DNA of 33,084 nt from NCBI GenBank assembly GCA_020199975.1, contig JAIVJP010000285.1:1-33084 (forward strand), written 5' to 3'. Position 1 is the stretch's first letter. Each line of letters begins with the position of its first letter. Source of the DNA: Acidobacteriota bacterium (GTDB lineage: Bacteria; Acidobacteriota; Blastocatellia; Pyrinomonadales; Pyrinomonadaceae). The notes under the pieces are model-generated. The model was not told where the DNA came from. It did no database searches and saw only the letters and a list, made by a program, of their open reading frames with translations. This document shows, in pieces, positions 1 through 6,764 of the stretch. Position numbers and translations under genes: made by a program.

Positions 1-981
1 GTTCGGAAGCTGCGTAGGGGTGTACGCCGGCGAATTCCCGCCATTCGACGGTGGAGGCGTTGACCCTCCTGAGGAACCTGGATATGCAGTCACTGTCCGT
101 CCGCCATAACCCGAATAGCCATAGCCGTAAAAAGCGTTAGAGTAGGAGCCGCCATATGGTGACCCCCATGACCCCCAGCCAAAGTAATAGGGCAGGAACG
201 TGTAGCATTGAAATCTTGGATTGAATACCCAGACCCCGGAAGAACCGCTTGAAAAACCCCGAGACCAATGATCGCTAAAGCTGGCAAGCGCCATATTCAG
301 GTCGCGTGCTGATATTCGGCGGTTTGCCTTCGCCACTGTTTCCGCGCGCTCTTTGCTCCAGTTTTCTATGGCGTCTTTCTCTTTATCAGCCTTTTCCAGC
401 TTTGCCATTGAGAACGTATGCCCGCTGAAAATCAGCTTTCGCCCGCCTTTAACCTTGGTTTGCGAATCAGAGAGCAACACCCGACCCTTCCTAACGATTA
501 GTTCGGTGGCGTCGCCGGGAACGACGTTGACGCGGTAAAGGCCTCGCCGGACAATCGCCATTTTCGTATGGGGCGTCGTGATATTGATCATCAATTCGGT
601 GTTCTCCGTGCCGGTGGCCTCCACGATAGCCGTCCCTTTGATCAAGCGCACTTCCAGATTTTCTAAAGAGTTATTGGTGAGCTCGAACTCTGAATTCTCG
701 CCCACACGGAGGTACGCGCCGGGGTTTAGCAGCATCTCCACTCTGCCATCTATCCCGGTCTTAACCATATCTCCGGCTTCAAGATTGTCCTTGATGGTGA
801 GCTGTTCCCATCCAGTGCTCCCCTGCGGTTGAACCCCAGTTCGTCCACTTACGGCATTGATGCCCCCAGCCTTCGCGGAAATGATAAACCGCTCCCTATT
901 CTGCGCCTCAGCCGTGACGAAGCCCGCGCACACCAATAGCGTCGCAACTAGGAGGTGTAACGAAGTGGAGGCTTTTCTCAT
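1..981 (-). CDS. FecR-domain secreted protein, 3' end cut by window edge
   Basis: The reading frame is open from an ATG at 981 to the window edge, giving 327 codons without a stop. An AAAGGAGA ribosome site lies about 8 bases upstream of the ATG. Residues 1-24 form a signal peptide ending near AEAQ. Residues about 35-160 read as a FecR-type beta domain: a phrase of the form 'L..GDMVKTG.DGRVEMLL' is followed by 'YLRVGENSEFEL' and 'GTAIVEA', the usual sensor-like FecR signature. After a charged helical stretch the visible C-terminus is rich in Gly, Ser, Tyr and Pro (about residues 250-327), probably disordered or wall-exposed. In Bacteroidota FecR is an anti-sigma regulator, but acidobacterial secreted FecR proteins usually have no sigma factor partner and none is seen here. 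It lies 88 bases downstream of the VWFA genes on the same strand, so they may share a transcript. Family call is firm, role unknown. Confidence 0.82.
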   Translation of the reverse strand, partial: MRKASTSLHLLVATLLVCAGFVTAEAQNRERFIISAKAGGINAVSGRTGVQPQGSTGWEQLTIKDNLEAGDMVKTGIDGRVEMLLNPGAYLRVGENSEFELTNNSLENLEVRLIKGTAIVEATGTENTELMINITTPHTKMAIVRRGLYRVNVVPGDATELIVRKGRVLLSDSQTKVKGGRKLIFSGHTFSMAKLEKADKEKDAIENWSKERAETVAKANRRISARDLNMALASFSDHWSRGFSSGSSGVWVFNPRFQCYTFLPYYFGWGSWGSPYGGSYSNAFYGYGYSGYGGRTVTAYPGSSGGSTPPPSNGGNSPAYTPTQLPN

Positions 982-1069
982 GGAAGGTTCTCCTTTTACC
1001 GCAGCTAGACTGTGTATCGTGGCGAGTGACCGCGTTCGCATTATAGTCCTCCTGGCGCTATTTACAAGC

Positions 1070-2095
1070 TCACTCTCGGTCGTAGGGTTCTGCCCTGGCA
1101 AAATACCCGCGTTTCGTGGTTGCGATAAGGTCCTGTCGGCCTATCAGCTGGACGCCAACTGAGCGCCATTTCCCGTCGCGCAGCATATTGGTGGGCTTGT
1201 ATCCAACGCTGTAAACCATCGACAGATCTTTAATGACCTGATCATAAACTAGATTGAGATCCTTCAGCTTGTTTGCACGGTACATCTTCGTACCCGAGGC
1301 TACGGCTAGCTGTGCAAGCTGACTGCGAGCCAGAGTATAGGCCTCTCTGGGCACCCGACTCCGTTTTACCGCTTCGGCTTCCGTGTCCAGATAGATAGGG
1401 AAAACAATCGTATCTGAGCGGCCTACCCTGTCCAGCAACTCGGCGAATGTCCCGCGCGACCCTTCACCATAAACATCCGGCAACGCATTATCGACCCCGT
1501 CCGTCATAACCACGATCGCGCTTCGGCGCGGGGACTTCTGAGAGGAAATGACGGTGGTCATTGTGTACAGCAACGCATCCCAAAAGTTCGTGCCTCCCAG
1601 CGGTTTTTGGATGTCCTCAATTGCATCTTTGAGGCGTCCTCGATCCCAGGTTAAGGGAGAAACGATTTCAGGAATGTCAGTGAATGTGACGATCGCAACG
1701 CGGTCCATGGGACGCGTAGATTCGACAAATCGCTTGGCCGAGCTGCGGATCAACTTAATCTTGTCTGAACTTGAACCTGACAGGTCCAGCAGTAAGACGA
1801 GATCAAAGGGTGCATCTTCGCCAGCAAAAAACACGATCTCCTGCGGCTTTCCGTCCTCGAGCACCAGGAAATCCTTCTGCTGCAAAGCTGAAACGGGATT
1901 GTCGGAGTTCAGTCTAATCACGCTGACTCGAAGGTCGACAAGATCCGAATCGACCCGGATCGTTTCTGTGGGTTCCCCGGTTTGAGCAATGCAGGTCTTG
2001 GGGTATGAGAGAAAAGTGGCGAGCAGCACGCTGGCGAGCAGCACGCTAAGCAGTTTCCCGCCGGTGAGACGGCTTTCAGTTTGCATAGTAGCCAT
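1070..2095 (-). CDS. VWFA-related Acidobacterial domain protein (secreted)
   Basis: This 341-residue protein has a signal peptide (about residues 1-38, hydrophobic core LLASVLLATFL). A short beta module follows with the family phrase 'FLVLEDGKPQEI' at about 76-87. The von Willebrand A domain covers about 98-300 and keeps the metal-ion-dependent adhesion site: DLSGS at 104-108, a Thr in VTFTD, and TDG at 198-200. The C-terminal phrase 'YSVGYKPTN..RDGKWR' is typical of the Acidobacterial VWFA family (TIGR03436 type). It is probably exported and binds proteins or ligands through the metal site; its partner is unknown. Its ATG lies inside the end of the upstream paralogue (20-base overlap), which points to translational coupling. 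A second ATG three codons in is possible. Confidence 0.88.
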   Translation of the reverse strand: MATMQTESRLTGGKLLSVLLASVLLATFLSYPKTCIAQTGEPTETIRVDSDLVDLRVSVIRLNSDNPVSALQQKDFLVLEDGKPQEIVFFAGEDAPFDLVLLLDLSGSSSDKIKLIRSSAKRFVESTRPMDRVAIVTFTDIPEIVSPLTWDRGRLKDAIEDIQKPLGGTNFWDALLYTMTTVISSQKSPRRSAIVVMTDGVDNALPDVYGEGSRGTFAELLDRVGRSDTIVFPIYLDTEAEAVKRSRVPREAYTLARSQLAQLAVASGTKMYRANKLKDLNLVYDQVIKDLSMVYSVGYKPTNMLRDGKWRSVGVQLIGRQDLIATTKRGYFARAEPYDRE

Positions 2096-3593
2096 GTTTT
2101 CCGCGCGCGACCGCCGAGGGTCGGTTCAGCGTTACTCGGACTGCGCGCCACTTGCCGTCCCGAGTCCTGTTGGTGGGCCGATATGCCAGACTGTAAACCG
2201 TACCCAGGTCGGCCACCACGCGTTCGTAAGCCCCTGCGAGATCCTGTAGGCGCTCCACCTGGTAGAACACTCCGCCGCCGGCTTCAGCCATTTCTTTCAT
2301 CCGTTCATATCCCAGGTCGAACGCTTCAGGCTGCGTATCAAGAGGATTCAGCGCTTCATATTCTGTATTGAGCCACAAGGTGTATAGCACGCCATCAAAC
2401 TCGCGAACCCGACTAAGCATCTCGCCGTAGGGAAGCTTTGAACCATCGCCCTGCACTCCCGGGACACGCCCGTCAAGTCCATCACTCATCATGACAATTG
2501 CTGTTCGACGCGTGTTTTTCGTGCTCTTTAGGAGATGGGTAAGTGAGAAGTCTATGGCATCGTAGGCCTTTGTATCTCCTGTTGCTGTGTCAAGTGCAGT
2601 TACCCTTTGCCGCAAGACTTCACGGTCTAACGTGACTGGTGAAATGACCGTCGGACGACCGGCAAACGAAATGATTCCGATGCGATCTGACGGTCGCGCT
2701 GCGTCCACGAAACGCAGCGCCGCCGCGCGAATCAATTTCACAACATCACGGGTCGAACCCGAAACATCAATTAGCAGAATCAGATCAAAAGGAGCAGACG
2801 CCGACTCAAACTGGATTAAGCGCTGTTCGATTCCGTCCTCAAATAGCCGGAAGTCTGACTGCGTCAAGCCCAAAACCCCGCGATTGGTATTTCGATCTAT
2901 GACACTGAGATTTAGAGTGGCAAGTTGCGAGTCAACGCGAATAACGTCCCCCTCGCTTATTTCTTCAGAGTCGCTCAGGTTCGCAGGTGTTCCAGCCCCT
3001 TTCGAAATGTTTTCAGAACCCAGCAGCCTCGGTGGTCCGGAGACCTCGGTCGTACCATGATTCAACGTGCTGTCTAAAGCGAGTGTGATCTCTCCCCGCT
3101 CCGTCGCGATCCTGAGAACATAATCGCCAGCACCTGAGCGTGTTTGTAAGACGTGACCACCACCACTTAAGGGTGGCCCTAGCTCTGACCTGATAGTTCC
3201 ATTTGTTGTCCTGGCGCTGATATCCACGTTGAGAGAATGTGAAAGCTCTGCGCGTATGTCACCCGAAACCGACTTTAGAGAAGCCGACGCCAGTACCCCT
3301 CGCAGCGAAATTGAACCAACCCCGGTGATAATCTCGGTGTGGGAACCCTCAGGAAGTTTTACTGTGAGCGTAATGGCCGCCCGAGGGTCAACCGGTGTGC
3401 GAATGACAGAGATTACGAGCAGCTTCGCTCTGTTCTCTATCTGATTCTCAATTCGAACTCGGGCAGCAGCGGGCACGTCAATGCGCACTCCGTCATCTGC
3501 GGCTCTACTCGACCTGGCTCCCAAAAACGGCAGGCACGAAACGAGGCCCAGCAAGAAAACTCTGAATAGCAAGGCGCGTTGAGCTAAAAACAT
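2076..3593 (-). CDS. VWFA-related protein with N-terminal beta-rich adhesin-like region
   Basis: This 505-residue secreted protein has a signal peptide at about residues 1-32. Residues about 38-180 carry short repeated beta phrases (GVGSISLRGV, KSVSGDIRAEL, TTNGTIRSEL) that resemble the DUF4097 right-handed beta-helix fold. A linker leads to the family module containing 'DFRLFEDGIEQRLI' (about 247-260). The VWA domain follows with its metal site DVSGS at 276-280 and a second motif MSDGLDG. The C-terminus 'YSLAYRPTNRTRDGKWR' closely matches the downstream paralogue, so the pair probably arose by tandem duplication, with the N-terminal module present only in this copy. It overlaps the next gene by 20 bases and starts 11 bases after the pilT fragment. 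No strong ribosome site precedes the ATG. Confidence 0.87.
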   Translation of the reverse strand: MFLAQRALLFRVFLLGLVSCLPFLGARSSRAADDGVRIDVPAAARVRIENQIENRAKLLVISVIRTPVDPRAAITLTVKLPEGSHTEIITGVGSISLRGVLASASLKSVSGDIRAELSHSLNVDISARTTNGTIRSELGPPLSGGGHVLQTRSGAGDYVLRIATERGEITLALDSTLNHGTTEVSGPPRLLGSENISKGAGTPANLSDSEEISEGDVIRVDSQLATLNLSVIDRNTNRGVLGLTQSDFRLFEDGIEQRLIQFESASAPFDLILLIDVSGSTRDVVKLIRAAALRFVDAARPSDRIGIISFAGRPTVISPVTLDREVLRQRVTALDTATGDTKAYDAIDFSLTHLLKSTKNTRRTAIVMMSDGLDGRVPGVQGDGSKLPYGEMLSRVREFDGVLYTLWLNTEYEALNPLDTQPEAFDLGYERMKEMAEAGGGVFYQVERLQDLAGAYERVVADLGTVYSLAYRPTNRTRDGKWRAVRVTLNRPSAVARGKHGYYAN

Positions 3594-3604
3594 AGACCCA
3601 GGCT

Positions 3605-3808
3605 TTACGGAACGAAAGGTTTTTCCAATCCGGGAATTCGCACCGGCCGAAGTTTCCCAGTCAATTCAATCTGAGGTGGGCGGCCTGGCGAGAAGATCAG
3701 ATCGCTTACTTTGTCTGAAACGCGCCGCATTAGCCGCAGCACGTCGATGAAGTTGGGTGGTGCGGGACCACTCGTCTGAGGACTTGGAATGTCGGGTAGA
3801 GTGCTCAT
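3605..3808 (-). pseudogene. pilT: pilT fragment: N-terminal stump of a twitching-motility ATPase
   Basis: The 67-residue frame starts with a Pro-rich leader and continues with 'FIDVLRLMRRVSDKVSDLIF' and 'SPGRPPQIEL.GKL.PVRIPGLEK'. This matches the N-terminal domain of acidobacterial PilT-type retraction ATPases, in which SDLIFSPGRPPQ is characteristic. Intact PilT is about 350-380 residues; here homology stops after GLEK near 3620, followed by four unrelated residues and TAA. The PAS-like N-terminal domain is incomplete, and the Walker A and B motifs, Asp box and His box are all absent, so no ATPase function is possible. The VWFA gene begins 11 bases later. It could be a genuine deletion remnant or a place where sequence is missing from the assembly. 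Recognition rests on about 40 residues. Confidence 0.7.
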
Positions 3809-3979
3809 TTTCTAAGGAACTTTTCAACTATTCGCGACGTCAAAAGTTATAAGCGTCCGTGACCGAAAAGAAAAGTCTGGCGCGAACAAACGCGAAGGTG
3901 GTCGCGTACATCAAAGTGGTTGTTGGGGGACTGACGGTTCGCGGAGGGTCATCCCAAACAAAGAGGGAGGCGCTGAAAC

Positions 3980-4237
3980 ATGGCAACTCACAGAGATCCT
4001 GTTCGATGCTTTGCACCACTTGAAGTGATCGAGCGCCTGCTGGAAATTCGTGCTGAAGCGGGTTTCGCTCCCGCCATTTATCTCCTTTCGCCCAATGATT
4101 TGGCGGACTATCTCGATGCTTTCGGCTTTGATGTATATGCTTTTTCTGAAGCCGAATCTGAATTTCATTTTGGGGATTACCGAGCTCCCCTGGCACCAGG
4201 TGGCGATCATGCCCACTGCTCGCTAAGAACGCACTAG
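3980..4237 (+). CDS. Small hypothetical protein (85 aa)
   Basis: I do not recognise this gene. An ATG at 3980 is preceded by AGGGAGG with a spacing of about 9 bases, a good ribosome site. The product begins with an amphipathic helix-like stretch (FAPLEVIERLLEIRAEAGF) and continues with an acidic, aromatic-rich part (DLADYLDAFGFDVYAFSE). It has no signal peptide or membrane segment. Composition is protein-like and better than the overlapping minus-strand frames (3840-4216), which are rich in odd residues and lack ribosome sites. It is divergent from the pilT fragment and convergent with the phosphatase gene. It might be the start of a longer gene that has been cut, given the damage around it. 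Confidence 0.5.
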   Translation: MATHRDPVRCFAPLEVIERLLEIRAEAGFAPAIYLLSPNDLADYLDAFGFDVYAFSEAESEFHFGDYRAPLAPGGDHAHCSLRTH

Positions 4238-4298
4238 ATTACAACGGGCTGTTCGAATCGTGAGACAAGATGCGCTTTTCTGGTCTCCCCTTTTCGAT

Positions 4299-5389
4299 TT
4301 AGGTTAACGCCTTGACTACGAAGAAAGTGATGTCATCGGTCGCGCCCCGGCCGGCCGTCCAGTCGAGTACGTCCTTCTGAACGGCCATGATCAAATCTTT
4401 CGCGCGCAAGCGCCTGGCTGCCTTGACTGAGTTAGCAAGTCGCTCGCGCCCAAATTCCTCGCCGCTCGGACTCATGGCTTCAGTCACTCCATCGGTGTAC
4501 AGCACGAGCAATTCATCCGGCTCGATCGTCAAGTAGTACTCGTGATAACGGGTGTCCCTGAACATTCCGAGAGGCACTCCGCCGCGCTCCATGAACTGTG
4601 CATTACCCTTCGCGTCGAGCAACAGCGGAGGATTATGGCCTGCGTTCGTGTAGGACAGCGTGCGATTCGAAGCGTCGAGAATTCCATAGAAGGCCGTCAC
4701 GTACTGGTTCCGTTCGATTGACTCCCACAGCAGATAGTTCACTTTGGCCATGGAGATATGAGGAGCGTAGCCTATATGTGTGGCTGCACGCAGGCTGGCG
4801 CGCAGGAAGGCCATCAACAGAGCTGCCGGCACTCCTTTTCCTGAAACGTCAGCGACCACCAGAGAAATCTGGTCGTCGTAGATTGGCACCCAGTCGTAAT
4901 AGTCCCCGGAAACTTCCTCGGTCGGGAAGTTATAGGCGCTGATGTCAAACCCTTCCAACTGCGGATCATTTGGCGGCAACAACTCCAACTGAACTTGCCT
5001 GGCAACTTCAAGCTGCCCTTCGAGTCGCTTCTTTTCAATACGTCGGGAGAGATGATTGGCTCAGTCGTCAGCGCCACATGGCCGATAATCCCCTCGCCAA
5101 GTTTCAGGTGGAGTTTCGAAAGTTCGTCTATGTCATATCCCCTAACTGCTTCGGCCTCGAACACGCAGGGTTCCTCACCGCGAGCCAGAGCCGCCTGATC
5201 CGCGCACCTCAGGACAAAAATACCTGCCGCATCGTAGGGAATCAGAGAATCGAGCGTCCCCATAACAAGATTGAGAACTTCTTGCAGATCGAGCGAGCGG
5301 CTGATCTTTTTGGTGATGTCGAGCAGCATGCGCAGTTTATCGGTCGTGGTCAGACCTTGCGCAGGCGCCTGTTTTAACTGTTCATGCAT
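4299..5389 (-). pseudogene. GAF-PP2C (RsbU/SpoIIE-type) serine phosphatase, disrupted by internal deletion
   Basis: Two frames together make one recognisable protein. The first (ATG at 5389) gives an N-terminal helix and the first half of a GAF domain up to TTEPIISPDV. The second gives 'EKKRLEGQLEVARQVQLELL' and a complete PPM/PP2C phosphatase domain: SGDYYDW, VVADVSGKGVPAALLMA, TNAGHNPPLLL, VLYTDGVTEA and GATDDITFFV, including the metal-binding Asp residues. The frames meet at 5039/5040, where Asp-Val of the GAF domain is followed directly by Ile-Glu-Lys-Lys of the helix that normally links GAF and phosphatase. About 70 codons, the second half of GAF, are missing and the frame is shifted. 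Intact relatives dephosphorylate anti-sigma-factor antagonists in partner-switching pathways. No such partners are visible nearby. As written, the gene cannot make the full protein. Confidence 0.85.
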
Positions 5390-5440
5390 ACTCGAATAGG
5401 TTTCTCGGTTGAGAAAAGGACACTAAAACGTCAAGAGGTG

Positions 5441-5469
5441 ATTATAAGGGGTTGAGCCTCCGGCATGAA
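5441..5469 (-). promoter_or_regulatory. Candidate sigma-70 promoter for the GAF-PP2C gene
   Basis: On the minus strand a perfect TATAAT (5446-5441) lies 17 bases after TTCATG (5469-5464), a weak -35 match (3 of 6). Transcription would start near 5434, leaving a leader of about 45 bases before the ATG at 5389. The -35 falls inside a REP-like element, so the match may be coincidental. Confidence 0.35.
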
Positions 5470-5553
5470 GCCGGGAACGTAGCTACTTTACGCACGGGGA
5501 GCGCTTTGTTCAAGTTGAGCCGATTTGTCATAGCGCTCCGTTACGGAGCACTA
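5451..5553. repeat. REP-like palindromic element overlapping the ImmA gene end
   Basis: The stretch contains a 23-base near-perfect palindrome at 5531-5553 (GCTCCG-TTA-CGGAGC core with TAG/CTA outer pairs), a second hairpin CCGGC-ATGAA-GCCGG at 5460-5474, and a direct repeat GTTGAGCC at 5451-5458 and 5514-5521. Clustered GC hairpins between genes are typical of REP or REPIN elements, or of other non-autonomous repeats. The loop of the larger palindrome supplies the TAA stop codon of the upstream metallopeptidase-like gene. No transposase is nearby. Copy number cannot be judged from one window. Confidence 0.45.
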
Positions 5554-6143
5554 CCCGCTTTGTGGGTCCTCCAGAGACGAGTAACTTTCAGGCGATATTC
5601 AATCAGATCACGGCTGACTCGGAAATGCCGGGCTACGTCCGCTGCTGATTTGCCTTCCAGAACCGCTCGTCGCAGAGCTGCAAAAGGTACGAGAGCAGCT
5701 GCGCCAATCGCATAAGCAGCTTCTTCGTCCAGCTTCCGGTAGTCTCGGGCCAGGGTCTGACCGCGCTCCTCATCAGCAATTACGGCCAGCCGGTTAGGTT
5801 TGTGTCCTAGAAAGACGTGGCAAATCTCCTCCATCAAGGTTGCGTTAGTTCGGGCAGGCCCGTGATTCGGGTTGAGTACTACGATTCTTCGGCCATCGGG
5901 CAGAGGTCTCGAGCAGGCTCCGCCAGACCAAGCCTCCGATGCCGGACCAAGCAGGAGTTCCCGGCTCTGGCTGCTGAGACCCTTGATTCGCTCAATATTA
6001 ACAACGAAGAGATTAGCAAAGCGTGCGAGGTCGAAGGGATTTAGAGGGGCATCGCGACGAAGACGAGCAAAATCACGCAAGCCCATAGCTTTCAACTCAA
6101 ACTGTCGCCACTTTTCGCCTGGAGGTAAATCGGAGTGGTCCAC
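5541..6143 (-). CDS. ImmA/IrrE-family metallo-endopeptidase-like protein with EExxH motif
   Basis: This 200-residue protein reads as a COG2856 (DUF955) domain. The phrase 'TLMEEICHVFLGHKP' near residue 107 occupies the HExxH...GH zinc-site position, but the first His is Glu (EEICH), so one zinc ligand is missing or replaced. The C-terminus has a helix-turn-helix-like phrase 'SAADVARHFRVSRDLIEYRL' (about 165-184), normal for the family. ImmA/IrrE proteins usually cleave a cognate XRE repressor. The XRE gene lies 46 bases upstream on the same strand, so the pair is probably a regulatory or toxin-antitoxin-like module. The start is GTG at 6143 without a ribosome site, but TATACT lies 6 bases upstream and could allow leaderless transcription. 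The last residues and the stop lie within a palindromic repeat. Confidence 0.78.
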   Translation of the reverse strand: MDHSDLPPGEKWRQFELKAMGLRDFARLRRDAPLNPFDLARFANLFVVNIERIKGLSSQSRELLLGPASEAWSGGACSRPLPDGRRIVVLNPNHGPARTNATLMEEICHVFLGHKPNRLAVIADEERGQTLARDYRKLDEEAAYAIGAAALVPFAALRRAVLEGKSAADVARHFRVSRDLIEYRLKVTRLWRTHKAGSAP

Positions 6144-6189
6144 GCGAGCAGTATAGCCTGATTTTGATGTTATTACTGAGAAGCTGAAT

Positions 6190-6630
6190 TCAGCGACGCT
6201 TACCTACAGTTCTTTCCGGCTTCGTTCGGCTGAACTGGGCGTAGGCTACGCGAAAGAGCTCAGATAGTGCGGAAGCAGTTTCCGAAGTAAGGTTGCGATC
6301 CGCTCTAAGATGGGCTTCGACGATTTCCGGCGTTGATTCGCGTGGGAAGTAAACCACTGCCTGGGCCTCTTCTCCTTCAGACCGACTGCCGAGAATTCGC
6401 TCCATGGGCACGTCCAGCCAGGTGGTAAGTCGTGCGATGTTGTCAGCGTCAGGTTTGCCTGTGCCGTTCTCAATACGAGACAGGGTCGAAGCCGAGACGC
6501 CCGTGGCGTTAGCGACGTCTCGCAAACTTGCGCTTAATTGCTCGCGCTTGCGACGAACAGCCCGACCGAGCTCTTCCGTGTTCACAAGCGTCCTATTGGT
6601 AGGTCGTTTCATGGGCCTCAAACATAACAC
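6190..6630 (-). CDS. XRE-family helix-turn-helix transcriptional regulator
   Basis: This 146-residue DNA-binding protein has a Cro/C1-type HTH at about residues 20-75: 'LGRAVRRKREQLSASLRDVA' followed by GVSASTLSRIENG and 'ADNIARLTTWLDVPMERIL'. The C-terminal half ('FPRESTPEIVEAHLRADRNL' onward) is probably the partner-interaction region that the adjacent ImmA-like protein would recognise. This arrangement, XRE followed by ImmA/IrrE, is a widespread stress-response and mobile-element module. Two starts are possible: the ATG at 6630, or an ATG at 6612 (giving MKRPTNRT) that has GAGG only 3 bases upstream. The upstream region up to 6690 would hold its promoter and operator; I cannot identify the operator. 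Confidence 0.85.
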   Translation of the reverse strand: MLCLRPMKRPTNRTLVNTEELGRAVRRKREQLSASLRDVANATGVSASTLSRIENGTGKPDADNIARLTTWLDVPMERILGSRSEGEEAQAVVYFPRESTPEIVEAHLRADRNLTSETASALSELFRVAYAQFSRTKPERTVGKRR

Positions 6631-6690
6631 ACGTTAGTTTTAGACACAAGACCTCGTGCTATGGCTGAAACGCTTTTTATGAAGTACCCG

Positions 6691-6724
6691 TTAAAAAGTG
6701 AACCAGGACGTTCCGCCAGGTTCA
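6691..6724 (-). terminator. Rho-independent terminator downstream of the S41 protease
   Basis: On the minus strand TGAACC (6724-6719) pairs with GGTTCA (6704-6699), with two more G-C pairs inside after one mismatch. This is followed by CTTTTTAA. A T-run also follows on the plus strand, so the hairpin may work in both directions. It separates the protease gene from the XRE-ImmA pair. Confidence 0.7.
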
Positions 6725-6764
6725 GCTTTTTCGCAAGTGAAGTTGAATTCTTCGGTTATTGGGT

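Noticed and set aside
353..1162. Several plus-strand open frames opposite the FecR gene
   Set aside because: They lie antisense to a minus-strand gene with signal peptide, FecR motifs and a good ribosome site; their products are low-complexity Ser/Arg-rich.
4235..4275. Possible tRNA T-loop (GTTCGAATC)
   Set aside because: No matching T-stem, anticodon arm or acceptor stem can be formed around it.
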